From Hymenobacter gummosus (lineage in GTDB: Bacteria > Bacteroidota > Bacteroidia > Cytophagales > Hymenobacteraceae): a stretch of DNA of 64,000 nt. This document shows positions 33,527 through 42,875 of this stretch, piece after piece. The position numbers and the translations under genes were made by a program. Positions within the stretch are counted from its first letter, which is position 1. Each line of letters opens with the position of its first letter. The DNA lies in NCBI RefSeq assembly GCF_003970915.1, contig NZ_RXOF01000012.1, forward strand, positions 141,658-205,657. Direction: 5' to 3'. The notes beneath the pieces are model-generated. The model worked only from the letters and a program-made list of their open reading frames with translations. It was not told where the DNA came from and ran no database searches.

Positions 33527-34084
33527 ATGTTCGCCGACGCCCTGCAGCAAGTGCCCTACTTTACCGCCCGCGAAATCGAGGCGCTGGTGGCGGCCTGGAA
33601 CAAGCCGATTACGCTACGGCGCGGGGAGCTGCTGGTGCAGCGCGGGCAGGTGGAGCGCAACCTGTACTTCGTGCGCGAGGGGCTGATGCGGATTTACTAC
33701 CCCACCGAGACGGAGGAAATCTGCGTGGGCTTTGCCTATCCGCCCAGCATGGTGTGCTCGTTTCCCTCGTTTGTGCAGGGCACGGCTTCGGAGTACTGCA
33801 TTCAGGCCCTGCGCCAAACCGAGCTGCTGGGCATCAGCAAAGCCGACTTTACGGCCCTGCTGGAGCTGCTGCCCAACCTCGCCCGCTTCTGGCGCGAGGA
33901 GCTGGAAAAAGTGCTGGTCGGCCGCATCGACCGGGAAATCGACCTGCTGCTGCCCGAGCCGGAGCGGCGTCTGGAGCGGCTGCAGCGGCGCAGCCCGCAC
34001 CTCTTCCAGCTGGTGCCGCGCAAGTACATAGCCTCTTACCTGCGCATGACGCCCGAGACGCTGAGCCGCCTGGGCCACAGATAA
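33527..34084 (+). CDS. Crp/Fnr-family transcriptional regulator
   Basis: 185 aa. A cyclic-nucleotide-binding-fold domain occupies about 1-125 (ELLVQRGQVERNLYFVREG, IQALRQTELLGISK), followed by the dimer helix and a short winged helix (HLFQLVPRKYIASYLRMTPETLSRL without the usual extended wing). The fold lacks the arginine cluster typical of cAMP binding and has no iron-sulfur cysteine set, so the ligand is unknown. Such short Crp-like proteins are common in Bacteroidota. Confidence 0.9.
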   Translation: MFADALQQVPYFTAREIEALVAAWNKPITLRRGELLVQRGQVERNLYFVREGLMRIYYPTETEEICVGFAYPPSMVCSFPSFVQGTASEYCIQALRQTELLGISKADFTALLELLPNLARFWREELEKVLVGRIDREIDLLLPEPERRLERLQRRSPHLFQLVPRKYIASYLRMTPETLSRLGHR

Positions 34085-34278
34085 GCACGGATGTTAAACG
34101 GATGGTGCTGATCCGTTTTGTCACTTTCTGCCCGTTTGCTGACTCCAGAATGAATCAGAATCATCCGTTCAACATCTGTGGAATCGGTGGTCATTTCTTG
34201 ACCGGAATCAAGGTTTCGGGGTGGAAGCCGGGCCGACCTTTGGGCTGTTCGTCAACCTCACCGAAAACAAGCCCCGCT

Positions 34279-34842
34279 ATGCAAAGCCCCGCCTTCCTCC
34301 AGCAGCTCCAGACCGCCGTCCGCCAACTGCACGCCACCGTCGAAACCGAGCTGCAGCCGCTGCCCGACGCGGTGCTGAACCGCAAGCCCCGCCCCGACGG
34401 CTGGAGCGTGCTCGAATGCCTGGAACACCTGAACCGCTACGCCCGCTACTACCTGCCGGCCCTCACCAAAGCCCTGAATGGCCGTCCCGCAGCCGCCCCG
34501 GCGGCCGAGGTGCGCTACAGCTGGCTGGGCCGCAAGTCCCTGGACCTCGTGCGCCCCGACAACGGCCGGCAGCACAAGACCGTGAAGCACATGAACCCCA
34601 GCGGCAGCCAGCTCCACCGCGCCGTGCTGACGGAGTTTCTGCAGCACCAGGCCGAGCTGCTGGCCCTGTTGGCCTCCGCCCGCACCACCAACCTCAACCG
34701 CCGCACCGTGCCCGTGGAGTTTTTCCGCCTGCTGAAGCTGCGCGTGGGCGAAACGCTGGAATTTGTGGTGCGCCACCAGGAGCGGCATCTGCAGCAGGTC
34801 CTGCGCGCCGCCCAGACAGCCGCCCCCGCGCTGGCGGTGTAG
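34279..34842 (+). CDS. DinB-family protein
   Basis: 187 aa from the ATG at 34279; the frame reaches much further upstream, through the previous gene's antiparallel space, without coding character. A four-helix DinB-type protein: DGWSVLECLEHLNRYARYYL holds the first His ligand, and the last helix VRHQERHLQQVL gives the His-x3-His pair, so a metal site is likely. The family contains thiol-dependent transferases; the reaction here is unknown. GACCTTTG at 34232-34239 is one base off the -7 consensus. Confidence 0.85.
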   Translation: MQSPAFLQQLQTAVRQLHATVETELQPLPDAVLNRKPRPDGWSVLECLEHLNRYARYYLPALTKALNGRPAAAPAAEVRYSWLGRKSLDLVRPDNGRQHKTVKHMNPSGSQLHRAVLTEFLQHQAELLALLASARTTNLNRRTVPVEFFRLLKLRVGETLEFVVRHQERHLQQVLRAAQTAAPALAV

Positions 34843-34895
34843 CCCGGCGGCAGCGGCAGTGCGGCTTTTTCGGGCCGCCTTGCGTATCAGGCCGC

Positions 34896-35141
34896 ATGAT
34901 GAAGCAACGCGAAGTAACCGATAAGCACAACACCACCTGGACCTGCGCCCAGGCCTATGCCGCCCTGGAAAGCGAAGCCGCCGAGCAGGCCGTAGCAAAA
35001 TCCGAAACCGCCGACGGCAACGTGCCCGTCGTCTGCACGCCCAGCGGCGGCGCCCAAACGGTACGCCTGGAGCTGGCCAAAGACTGGTTCGACAACCTCT
35101 CGGACGAAGAGCTGGCCCAGGCCATTCAGGCCGCGCAGTAA
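34896..35141 (+). CDS. Small hypothetical protein
   Basis: 81 aa beginning MMKQREVTDKHNTTWTCAQA and ending NLSDEELAQAIQAAQ. Soluble, acidic, with one Trp-Thr-Cys segment and a Pro-rich turn (VPVVCTPSGGAQTVRLELAK) resembling a small beta-hairpin followed by a helix. No family recognised. It lies 53 bp after the DinB gene and is followed by a perfect terminator. Confidence 0.7.
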   Translation: MMKQREVTDKHNTTWTCAQAYAALESEAAEQAVAKSETADGNVPVVCTPSGGAQTVRLELAKDWFDNLSDEELAQAIQAAQ

Positions 35142-35155
35142 CCATTACTAAAACG

Positions 35156-35190
35156 GCAGCCCCGCTACCGACCGGTAGCGGGGCTGCTTT
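35156..35190. terminator. Terminator between the small gene and proS (convergent)
   Basis: GCAGCCCCGCTACC, loop GACC, GGTAGCGGGGCTGC (14-bp perfect stem, 35156-35187), followed by TTT. Confidence 0.85.
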
Positions 35191-35203
35191 ACGTCTGGTG
35201 GAC

Positions 35204-35276
35204 AATCGTCCACAACCGAAGGAAAGCGGAGCTAAAATCCGTGAAATCCGAAAAATCCGTCTAAATCCGTGATTTA
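35204..35276 (-). repeat. Stop-anchored CGGATT 3' element with insert
   Basis: In the orientation of proS: TAA stop, ATCACGGATT, TAGACGGATT, TTTCGGATTT, CACGGATTTTAGC, then an insert of about 18 bp and TGTGGACGATTG. The terminal GTGGAC AATC GTCCAC (35198-35213) also folds as a 6-bp hairpin. Confidence 0.75.
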
Positions 35277-36749
35277 GTAGGCCCGGGCGAAGTACACGCG
35301 GCGCTTGGAGGGCCGGCCGGTCAGGATGCACACGCCGTCCTCGTCGGGCTCGTTCAGCGCGATGCAGCGGATGGTAGCCTTGGTTTCCTCCTTGATGCGC
35401 TCCTCCGTTTCGCCGGTGCCGTCCCAGTGGGCCACCACGAAGCCGCCCTGGGTGTCGAGCACCTGCTTGAACTCCTCGTAGGTATCCACGCGAGTGGTGT
35501 GCGACTCGCGGAAATTCAGGGCCTTGCGGTAGATATTCTCCTGAATGTCCTGCAGCAGCTGGTCGATGCTCTGCACGATGTCGGCCAGGGGCAGGTTCAG
35601 CTTTTCCTTGGTGTCGCGGCGGGCCACTTCGATGGTGCCGTTGTCCAGGTCGCGGGCGCCGATGGCCAGGCGCACGGGCACGCCCTTCAGCTCCCACTCG
35701 GCAAACTTGAAGCCCGGCCGCTCGGTGTCGCGGTCGTCAATCTTCACCGAAATGCCGCGTTGGATCAGGCCCATCTGGATGGGGCGGATGCGCTCCAGCA
35801 GCTCGTCGAGCTGGCCGGTCTTGTAAATCGGCACGATGACCACTTGAATGGGGGCCAGCTTGGGCGGCAGCACCAGGCCTTCGTCGTCGGAGTGCGTCAT
35901 CACCAGGGCGCCCATCAGGCGGGTGCTCACGCCCCAGGAAGTGCCCCACACGTGCTCCAGCTGGCCTTCCTTGTTGGTGAACTGCACGTCGAAGGCCTTG
36001 GCGAAGTTCTGGCCCAGGAAGTGCGAGGTGCCGGCCTGCAGAGCCTTGCCGTCCTGCATCATGCCCTCGATGCAGTAGGTTTCCACGGCACCGGCAAACC
36101 GCTCGTTCTCGGTCTTGACGCCCTTCACCACGGGCAGGGCCAGGTGCTCCTCGGCAAACTCGGCGTACACGTCCAGCATCTGCCGCGTTTCGGCCAGGGC
36201 CTCGGTGTCGGTGGCGTGGGCGGTGTGGCCTTCCTGCCAGAGGAACTCAGCGGTGCGCAAGAATAGGCGGGTGCGCATTTCCCAGCGTACCACGTTGGCC
36301 CACTGGTTGATGAGCAGGGGCAGGTCGCGGTAGCTCTGCACCCAGCCGCGGTAGGTGTTCCAGATAACGGCCTCCGAGGTGGGGCGTACCACCAGCTCCT
36401 CTTCCAGCTTGGCCTGCGGATCCACGCGAAGCTTGCCGGGCTTGTCGGGGTCGGTCTGCAGGCGGTAGTGCGTCACCACGGCGCATTCCTTGGCAAAGCC
36501 CTCGGCGTTTTTCTCTTCGGCTTCAAACAGGCTTTTGGGTACGAAGAGCGGGAAGTAGGCATTCTGGTGGCCGGTGCGCTTGAACATGTCGTCCAGGGTC
36601 CGCTGCATTTTCTCCCAGATGGCGTAGCCGTAGGGCTTGATGACCATGCAGCCGCGCACGGCGGAGTTTTCGGCCAGGCCGGCACGCTTTACCAACTCGT
36701 TGTACCACAGGGAATAATCCTCGCTGCGCTTAGGCAACTGTTTGCTCAT
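35274..36749 (-). CDS. proS: Prolyl-tRNA synthetase, archaeal/eukaryotic type
   Basis: Charges tRNA-Pro with proline. 491 aa from the ATG at 36749; the open frame to 36833 runs into a TACTTTG promoter-like motif at 36831-36837. Class II motif 2 is [20 protein letters not shown], with [10 protein letters not shown] before it and [16 protein letters not shown] behind. The anticodon-binding domain begins near [12 protein letters not shown]. There is no bacterial-type editing insertion, and the chain ends in Tyr (YFARAY), as in the archaeal/eukaryotic-like group that Bacteroidota commonly carry. Confidence 0.96.
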   Translation of the reverse strand: MSKQLPKRSEDYSLWYNELVKRAGLAENSAVRGCMVIKPYGYAIWEKMQRTLDDMFKRTGHQNAYFPLFVPKSLFEAEEKNAEGFAKECAVVTHYRLQTDPDKPGKLRVDPQAKLEEELVVRPTSEAVIWNTYRGWVQSYRDLPLLINQWANVVRWEMRTRLFLRTAEFLWQEGHTAHATDTEALAETRQMLDVYAEFAEEHLALPVVKGVKTENERFAGAVETYCIEGMMQDGKALQAGTSHFLGQNFAKAFDVQFTNKEGQLEHVWGTSWGVSTRLMGALVMTHSDDEGLVLPPKLAPIQVVIVPIYKTGQLDELLERIRPIQMGLIQRGISVKIDDRDTERPGFKFAEWELKGVPVRLAIGARDLDNGTIEVARRDTKEKLNLPLADIVQSIDQLLQDIQENIYRKALNFRESHTTRVDTYEEFKQVLDTQGGFVVAHWDGTGETEERIKEETKATIRCIALNEPDEDGVCILTGRPSKRRVYFARAY

Positions 36750-36830
36750 TGTCGGGTCGCTTAGAAAAAGAAAAAAGTTCCCGAGCTTGGTACAGGATTT
36801 GAAGTGTACCAGCGGGCACCGATTTGGGCC

Positions 36831-36837
36831 CAAAGTA
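36831..36837 (-). promoter_or_regulatory. TACTTTG promoter-like motif of proS
   Basis: On the minus strand TACTTTGG lies 82 bp before the proS ATG. It is one base from TAnnTTTG. It supports the ATG at 36749 over the longer frame. Confidence 0.4.
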
Positions 36838-36947
36838 CGTTATTAAACCGGAGCAATCCGCCCGCTTCTAAAGCGGTGGGCCTGAACAACCTTCGGCCCT
36901 TACTCGTTCTCTGTATACCGGCCTGACTTTCTCCGCGCCCCCTCGAC

Positions 36948-38396
36948 ATGAAACATATTCCCACCCTGCCCGCCGCCTTAGCCTTGCTCACGCTCGGCGG
37001 CTGCGCAACCTCCAGCGGCCTCACCACCACCGAGCCCGATGGCATCTATTATTCCTCCAAAGACCGCACTACTGCCGTAGCTGCGGCCTCGACGGCAGAC
37101 GGCTCGTCGGACTACGCCGCCACTTACGACGACCCCAACGCCGTAGCCAACCCGGACTACCAGGACGGCAGCACCCGCAGCCGCGGCTCAGCCTCCGATG
37201 AGTACTACGACGACGATTTCGACTATAGCTACTACGCCCGGCAGCGCCGCTACAACGGCCTGGGCATGGGTTACAACATTGCCTACGTCGACCCTTTCTG
37301 GTACCGACCGACTTTCTACTACGACCCCATCTACAGCTACTCGCCCTACGGCTACTCGGCCTGGAACGACCCGTTCTGGGGCGGCGGCTGGGGCCCGAGC
37401 TGGTATAGCGGGGTGAGCATCAACATCGGCTGGGGCATGGGCGGCTGGGGGCCCTGGGGCCCCTACGGCGGCTACCGGCCCGGTGGCTACTACGGCTGGG
37501 GCGGCTACAACCGCGGCTACTGGGACGGCTACTACTCGGGCCTGTACGGCAACGGCTGGGGCTGGGGCAACCCCTACGGCGGTTACGGCTACGGGGGCTG
37601 GAACGGCTACCGCGGCGGCGACCGAAGCGTGAACTACCGCGTGGCCCCGCGCCGCGACCGGAGCGTGGAAGTGGTAGGCGCCAGCAACGGCGGCACCAAC
37701 AACGGCGGCGGCCGGCCGCGCGTGCAGGAAAACACCGGCGGCCGCGCCGGCGCTAGTGGCTACACCGACAACGGCGGCACTACCAACGGGCGCTACTCCC
37801 GCGGTCGGGTGGAAAGCGTTGCCGCACCCTCAACCGGCGTAACGCCTGACGGGGAGCGGCTGCAGAAAACCCAGGCGCTGAGCGAAGGCCAGAACGGCCC
37901 GGGCCGCGGCCGCCTGTACCGCATCGTGGACAATGCGCCGGGAACGCCCGATATCAACCCCACCGGGGGTGTCCGGCCGGGCACGCAGGGTTCCTCGGAG
38001 TCGATGACGCAATCGGCGGCCGGGCAGGAGGAGCGGGTGAATCGCCGCCGCTTCTACTCCGATCAGCAGCCCAACCTCTCGCCCAGCGGCGGAGGCGGTG
38101 AGCAGCAGATGTCGCAGCCGTCTGAGCGGACCCGCCGCGGCCGCTACGCCGACGCGGCCCCGCAACAATACCAGCAGCCTCAGCAATACCAGCAACCCCA
38201 GCAGTACCAGCAGCCCACGCGGCGGGAGCGGAGCTACGAGGCGCCGACGCGCTCGTACGAGCAGCCTACCCGCAGCTACGACAGCGGCGGCAACTCGGGT
38301 AACTCCGGCAGCTTTGGCGGGGGCGGCGGCCGCAGCAGCGGAGGCGGCGGCAACAGTGGCGGCGGAGGCGGCGGTGGCCGGGGCCGCGTACAATAA
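36948..38396 (+). CDS. Glycine/tyrosine-rich lipoprotein
   Basis: 482 aa. Lipoprotein signal with Cys at 19 (ALALLTLGGCATSS). Residues about 85-225 are extremely Gly, Tyr, Trp and Asn rich (SYSPYGYSAWNDPFWGGGWG), like prolyl/glycyl-rich surface proteins. The C-terminal third is Arg/Ser/Gln rich, with three QQYQQP units near 405-420 and a Gly/Ser tail ending GGGGGRGRVQ. Low complexity suggests a flexible surface or matrix protein. It lies 35 bp before the FadL-type gene and is probably in one operon with it. Confidence 0.82.
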   Translation: MKHIPTLPAALALLTLGGCATSSGLTTTEPDGIYYSSKDRTTAVAAASTADGSSDYAATYDDPNAVANPDYQDGSTRSRGSASDEYYDDDFDYSYYARQRRYNGLGMGYNIAYVDPFWYRPTFYYDPIYSYSPYGYSAWNDPFWGGGWGPSWYSGVSINIGWGMGGWGPWGPYGGYRPGGYYGWGGYNRGYWDGYYSGLYGNGWGWGNPYGGYGYGGWNGYRGGDRSVNYRVAPRRDRSVEVVGASNGGTNNGGGRPRVQENTGGRAGASGYTDNGGTTNGRYSRGRVESVAAPSTGVTPDGERLQKTQALSEGQNGPGRGRLYRIVDNAPGTPDINPTGGVRPGTQGSSESMTQSAAGQEERVNRRRFYSDQQPNLSPSGGGGEQQMSQPSERTRRGRYADAAPQQYQQPQQYQQPQQYQQPTRRERSYEAPTRSYEQPTRSYDSGGNSGNSGSFGGGGGRSSGGGGNSGGGGGGGRGRVQ

Positions 38397-38431
38397 TCCC
38401 GGGATTTAAGCATCCCTTCCCTCTTTCTGCT

Positions 38432-39964
38432 ATGAAACGGTATACCTTGGGGCTGGCCTTGCTGGGCTTGGCCAGCCCTCTTTTTGCCCAAAATCAAGAC
38501 GATGCGCTGCGGTATTCGCGGCTGCAATTCGGTGGCCCGGCCCGCACGCTGGGCATAGGCGGGGCCAACGTGGCCCTCGGCGCTGACTTCGGCAACCTGA
38601 GCAGCAACCCGGCTGGCCTGGGGCTGTTCCAACGCTCGGAGGTGAGCATTTCGCCCGGCCTGGGCCTGGGCAACGCCGACGCCCGCGCCTCCAACGTGGA
38701 AGGCGCCAGCAGCCTGACGGACTCGCGCAGCAGCCTGCACCTGGGCAACCTGGCCGTGGCCCTGACTGGCCGGCGCACCGACGACGAGGCCGGCGACTGG
38801 CGCGGGGGCACGGTGGCCTTCGGCTTCACCCGCGTCAACGACTTCAACACCCGCTTCAACTACCGTAACACGGTAGCCGATAACCGCTCCCTGTTTCAGC
38901 GCTTTCGGGAGCCGCGCTACACGCCCACCGAAATCGATGAGGAGTACGCCAGCAATAGCTACTATTCGCTCGACGGGCTGGCCTACGGAGCCCTGCTGAC
39001 CAACATTGAGACGGTGAACGGGCAGGACGCCATCGTGACGCCCTCGCCGCTGCAGCGCACCTCGGCTTTGCAGGAGGAATCGGTGCTGACGTCGGGCTCC
39101 CAGACGCAGTTCGACATCGGCTACGGCGGCAGCTACCGCGACCGGCTGTACATCGGCGGGGCCATCGGCATCGTGGGCACGCGCTTCAACTCCACCAGCG
39201 AGCTGCGCGAAACCGACCCGACGCAGTCGAGCCGAGCCTTCGGCAGCTTGGAGCTGCGCGACGAGCTGCGCACCCGCGGCACGGGCTACAACTTCCGCCT
39301 GGGTCTGATTTACCGGCCTCTGGACTGGCTGCGCATCGGGGCCTCGGCCCAGACGCCCACGGCTTTCCAGCTCGACGATACCTACAGCACCACGCTGTAC
39401 GCCACGTTCCGCCAACCCGTGACCATAGGTAACCAGACCTACACCACCGGCAACGCGGCCACCCAGGAAGCGCGCTACAGCTACCGCCTGACCACGCCCT
39501 GGCGCGTGAACGGCGGCGTGGCGGCCATCATCGGTAAGCACGGCTTCCTCTCGGGCGACATGGAAATGGTGGACTACAGCGCCGCGCGCCTGCGCAACGC
39601 CTCGGAGCTGCAAGACGGGGACAACTACTCCTTTAGCAACGAAAACTCGCGCATTGCCGAGCTGTACCAGACGGCCCTGAACGTACGCCTGGGCGCGGAG
39701 CTGCGCCTCGAAGCCTTCCGGGTGCGCGCCGGTTACGCCCGCTACGGCGACCCGTTCCGCGACAGCCGCTTCGACCGGACGCAGAATTACTACACCGCTG
39801 GCCTGGGCATGCGCCAGGGCAACCTCATGCTGGACCTGGCCGGCGTGTACGGGCAGTACAACCGGGTGTATTCGCCCTACACCCTGGCCGACGGCAGCCA
39901 GCCCGAAATCCGCGTCGATGCCAACCGCCTGACCAGCACCATCACCGTGGGCTACCAGTTCTAG
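38432..39964 (+). CDS. OmpP1/FadL/TodX-type outer-membrane porin
   Basis: 510 aa. Signal peptide (LGLALLGLASPLFAQ). Family start: ALRYSRLQFGGPARTLGIGG then NVALGADFGNLSSNPAGLGL, the N-terminal plug of FadL-like channels, followed by a long beta-barrel with a terminal strand ending in Phe (TITVGYQF). Such proteins import hydrophobic compounds across the outer membrane. Bacteroidota members are often labelled hemin receptor without proof. A strong hairpin terminator follows. Confidence 0.9.
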   Translation: MKRYTLGLALLGLASPLFAQNQDDALRYSRLQFGGPARTLGIGGANVALGADFGNLSSNPAGLGLFQRSEVSISPGLGLGNADARASNVEGASSLTDSRSSLHLGNLAVALTGRRTDDEAGDWRGGTVAFGFTRVNDFNTRFNYRNTVADNRSLFQRFREPRYTPTEIDEEYASNSYYSLDGLAYGALLTNIETVNGQDAIVTPSPLQRTSALQEESVLTSGSQTQFDIGYGGSYRDRLYIGGAIGIVGTRFNSTSELRETDPTQSSRAFGSLELRDELRTRGTGYNFRLGLIYRPLDWLRIGASAQTPTAFQLDDTYSTTLYATFRQPVTIGNQTYTTGNAATQEARYSYRLTTPWRVNGGVAAIIGKHGFLSGDMEMVDYSAARLRNASELQDGDNYSFSNENSRIAELYQTALNVRLGAELRLEAFRVRAGYARYGDPFRDSRFDRTQNYYTAGLGMRQGNLMLDLAGVYGQYNRVYSPYTLADGSQPEIRVDANRLTSTITVGYQF

Positions 39965-39981
39965 CCCGCGGCTGCGGACAT

Positions 39982-40033
39982 AAAACGCCAACGGGGCGGC
40001 TCCTGACTGCAGGGGCCGCCCCGTTGGCGTTTA
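39982..40033. terminator. Bidirectional terminator hairpin
   Basis: AAACGCCAACGGGGCGGC and GCCGCCCCGTTGGCGTTT form an 18-bp or longer stem between convergent genes, with A/T runs on both sides. Confidence 0.88.
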
Positions 40034-40047
40034 TAGTTGATTAGCAG

Positions 40048-40971
40048 CTAGTACCGGCGCAGCTTCACGCTGAGCAGCAACTCTACCGGGGCAATGGTGC
40101 CCACGTCGCGCACCAGCACCAGGGCATCGAGGCTGTCGGCGGTGCGCAGGGCCAGCACGTCGCCCTTGCGGACGGGCAGCGCGGCCCGGTTCTGGAGTCG
40201 GGCCGCGGCCACGGTGTTGGTGATAGTGCTGGCCGTGGTAACAGCGTCGAAGCTGCTGGCGGTGAGCGTGGTGAGGGCCAGGCGGGTGCCGCGGCGGTTG
40301 GTCCAGCGGTTGACGCGGTAGATGCGCGTGGCCAGGGCGGCGGCGGAGCTGGGCGCGGCCAGGCTGGGGCCCGTGGCGGTGGGCACGTACAGCAAATCCG
40401 TCAAATCCCAGAAATCGGGCTGATCGGTGGCGTGGGGGGGCAGCACGAAGCCGCGGGCGGTGGCCAGGGACGACCGGTTGGTGCGCTGGCGCGGGGCCTG
40501 CAGCCGCACGCTGTAGCTGTGCAGCGGGGCGGTGGAGTCGCTGGGCGTGGCCCGGATGGTGTAGGCGCGGCTGGCGCTGTGCCCGTCGGTGTCGTACACG
40601 GTGTAGCGCCAGGTTTGCCGGCCGCGGTTGGCGCTGGCCCCGAAGCGGTTGATGAACAGGAAAGTCTGGCGCGGTGTGGTAAATACCGTGTCGAGATACA
40701 CGCGCGGGCCGGGGTCCCTGGCATCGGCCACGTTGGGCGTGATGAAGTAGTTTTCCTCGTAAGCCGTGATGGTGAAGCGCGTCAGCCGCGGGTCCTGCTC
40801 GCGGGCTTCGGCAAAGGCGCGCACCTCAAACGTATCGGGCGCGGTGACGACCCGGTCGGAGGTCAGCGCGTTGGTAGTGGCAATGAAGTCGAGCAGGGGC
40901 GAGGTGAGCTGCTTTTCGCAGGCAGTGAGCAGAGGCAGGGCAAGCAGCAGGCGGGCGGTAGGGCGGGGCAT
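40048..40971 (-). CDS. Lipoprotein of unknown function
   Basis: 307 aa. Lipoprotein signal with Cys at about 18 (LLLALPLLTACEKQ). Two beta-sandwich-like halves: FTITAYEENYFITPNVADAR near 65 and WRYTVYDTDGHSASRAYTIR near 120, then SYSVRLQAPRQRTNRSSLAT and a C-terminal strand region (VLALRTADSLDALVLVRDVG). The length and Cys-Glu-Lys start resemble DUF4249-like SusD-neighbour lipoproteins, but no firm family is seen. Single gene with its own terminator. Confidence 0.75.
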   Translation of the reverse strand: MPRPTARLLLALPLLTACEKQLTSPLLDFIATTNALTSDRVVTAPDTFEVRAFAEAREQDPRLTRFTITAYEENYFITPNVADARDPGPRVYLDTVFTTPRQTFLFINRFGASANRGRQTWRYTVYDTDGHSASRAYTIRATPSDSTAPLHSYSVRLQAPRQRTNRSSLATARGFVLPPHATDQPDFWDLTDLLYVPTATGPSLAAPSSAAALATRIYRVNRWTNRRGTRLALTTLTASSFDAVTTASTITNTVAAARLQNRAALPVRKGDVLALRTADSLDALVLVRDVGTIAPVELLLSVKLRRY

Positions 40972-41066
40972 GAGGAGCAGAAATGAAAAAATAGCAGCTG
41001 ATTCTGAGGTAGTAACGGCGTAAGGAGTGCTACATTGTTGCCATACTCAACCAATACAAGTTCCTT

Positions 41067-41309
41067 ATGAAAACACAAATTACGCATCCGCTGACCAAGC
41101 TGTGGTCGGCACTGGTTCTTTTGACAGTACTGAGTGCTTGGCTGGGCAGCTCCGGCAGTGCCCGCGCTCAGTACGGGCAGGTGCTACGCACCGGGGGGCT
41201 GACCGGCGGCAAGCAGGCCACCACCCTGGCCGGCGTACCGCCTGGGCAGTACGTGCTGGAGGCCACCGCCGGCCGCCAGCGCCTGAGCCGCCGCCTCGAT
41301 ATCCGCTAG
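41067..41309 (+). CDS. Mini-protein: signal peptide joined to a T9SS sorting tail
   Basis: 80 aa. A signal peptide (about 1-35, LWSALVLLTVLSAWLGSSGS) runs almost directly into a tail (TLAGVPPGQYVLEATAGRQR) that matches the last strands of type A sorting domains (LPxGxYxLxxxxG...). No body or NPA motif precedes it. It ends 5 bp before the next, full-length T9SS gene. It may be a deletion remnant of a larger cargo gene or a small secreted peptide. Confidence 0.65.
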   Translation: MKTQITHPLTKLWSALVLLTVLSAWLGSSGSARAQYGQVLRTGGLTGGKQATTLAGVPPGQYVLEATAGRQRLSRRLDIR

Positions 41310-41314
41310 CCGTC

Positions 41315-42730
41315 ATGCGAGTCCTTTTCTTTTGCTGGCTGCTGCTCGGCGGCGCCTTGGCCTACGGCCAGGGCCCGGGCAGCGCCTTTGCCTGGCAGCG
41401 CAGCTACGTGGGCCCGGCCAACGAAACCGGCGGCCACGCCGGGCGCCCGCGCGGCGGCGGCTACGTGCTGGTGGGCACCGGCGCGGGCAGCAGCCCCATT
41501 CATGGCCCGTTGCTGGTGGTGCGCCTCACCGATGCGGGCGACACGCTTTGGACCCGCAAGATTCTGCCCGCACGTTTGCTGGTTATCACGCCGCAAGGCA
41601 TTGTCGAAGATGCCAGCGGCGACCTGGTCGTATCAGGCAGTTGCCGGGCTGTCAACCCCACGGCTGGCGACGCTTTCGTGCTGAAGATGAACGCGCAGGC
41701 CGACACCGCCTGGGTGCGCACCTTCCGCACCCCCGGCACCGACAGCTTCGGGGCCCCGGTGCTGACCACGGACGGTAATTACTTCGTCTTCGGCTGGATA
41801 AACTTCCAGAATCGTGTGCTTAAGGTGTCGCCAGCCGGCACGTTGCTCTGGAACGTAATATCAGACCACAGTACTGCTTTTCCGGGGGTGAACGTCAGTT
41901 TGCTACCCATTCTAGGCGGGGGCTGCTGGGTGTTTTCTAGCGGACCTGACGCGCAGCAGCAGCGCGGGGAGGTGGGCATCCACCTGCTGACCAGCGCCGG
42001 AGTGGAAACCAGCCGCCGCGTGCTGCCTCGGTTTGAATATTCCGCGTTCCGGGTGTTGCAGGCCGGCAACCGGGTGTTGGTAGCCGGTGCGCAGGAAATG
42101 GCCCTGCTCGACGCGCAGGCCGATACTGTGTGGGTGCGCCGCTACCCGCCCTCGCAGGCCAACCGGGGCTGGACGGCGCGGGGCGTGGTGCAGGATGCGC
42201 TGGGCGACTACGTGGTGCTGGCCGATGCGCTGGGCGGGCCGCGTTCCGACACCCATTTCCAGCTGCTGCGCTTCACCGGCCAGGGCCAGCTCCGCTCCGA
42301 CACACTGCTGTTCCGGCCCGCCGGCAGCGCCTACGCCCAAACGCTGCTGCTGGCCCCGGGCGGGGACTACTTCATCAGCGGCTACGCCCTCAATGGCCCG
42401 CTCGGCGGTTCCGACCTGGTGGCGGCTCAGTTCCGGCGCTTTAAGCCCCTGCCGGTGCGAGCCGCGCAGCCCCTGGCCGGTGCATTGCAGCTCTACCCCA
42501 ATCCGGCCAGCGGCCCGGCCACGGCGCACGCCGTCCTGCCCGCCGGCCTGGGCCGCGGGGCCACGCTGATGGTGCTGGACGCGCTGGGCCGCGTGGTGCA
42601 GCCGCCGGCGCCCGTGGTGGCCCCTGGCGAAGCCCCGCTACCGGTGGCCGACCTGCCAGCTGGCGTGTACGTGGTGCGCCTGCGGGCCGCCGATGGCCGG
42701 ACCTGGACCGGCCGCCTGCTGCGGCAGTAA
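41315..42730 (+). CDS. Secreted protein with T9SS type A sorting domain
   Basis: 471 aa from the ATG at 41315, just downstream of the mini-gene. Signal peptide (LFFCWLLLGGALAYGQ). The body is a repeated beta-propeller-like pattern (GGGYVLVGTGAG, DLVVSGSCR, GNYFVFGW, GDYFISGYALNG). The sorting domain starts LYPNPASGPATAHAVLPAGL and ends TWTGRLLRQ. Related in design to the protein at 24034. Likely surface or secreted; substrate unknown. Confidence 0.88.
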   Translation: MRVLFFCWLLLGGALAYGQGPGSAFAWQRSYVGPANETGGHAGRPRGGGYVLVGTGAGSSPIHGPLLVVRLTDAGDTLWTRKILPARLLVITPQGIVEDASGDLVVSGSCRAVNPTAGDAFVLKMNAQADTAWVRTFRTPGTDSFGAPVLTTDGNYFVFGWINFQNRVLKVSPAGTLLWNVISDHSTAFPGVNVSLLPILGGGCWVFSSGPDAQQQRGEVGIHLLTSAGVETSRRVLPRFEYSAFRVLQAGNRVLVAGAQEMALLDAQADTVWVRRYPPSQANRGWTARGVVQDALGDYVVLADALGGPRSDTHFQLLRFTGQGQLRSDTLLFRPAGSAYAQTLLLAPGGDYFISGYALNGPLGGSDLVAAQFRRFKPLPVRAAQPLAGALQLYPNPASGPATAHAVLPAGLGRGATLMVLDALGRVVQPPAPVVAPGEAPLPVADLPAGVYVVRLRAADGRTWTGRLLRQ

Positions 42731-42746
42731 GCCGAGCTGGGCCATC

Positions 42747-42800
42747 CGGTCATAATAATGCCCCGCTGACGACTATGCCAGCGGGGCATTGTTATGACCG
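42747..42800. terminator. Long hairpin terminator
   Basis: CGGTCATAATAATGCCCCGC and its reverse complement (one mismatch) flank about 10 nt; total stem about 22 bp. Confidence 0.82.
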
Positions 42801-42844
42801 TCCATAGGGTATCCCTGGAAAGGTGGTGACGTCCGCCAGTGTAG

Positions 42845-42852
42845 TACCTTTA
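42845..42852 (+). promoter_or_regulatory. TACCTTTA near-consensus -7 motif
   Basis: One base from TAnnTTTG and 24 bp before the peptidase ATG. Confidence 0.4.
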
Positions 42853-42875
42853 ACGCCGCCACTGAGTTTTCTTAC

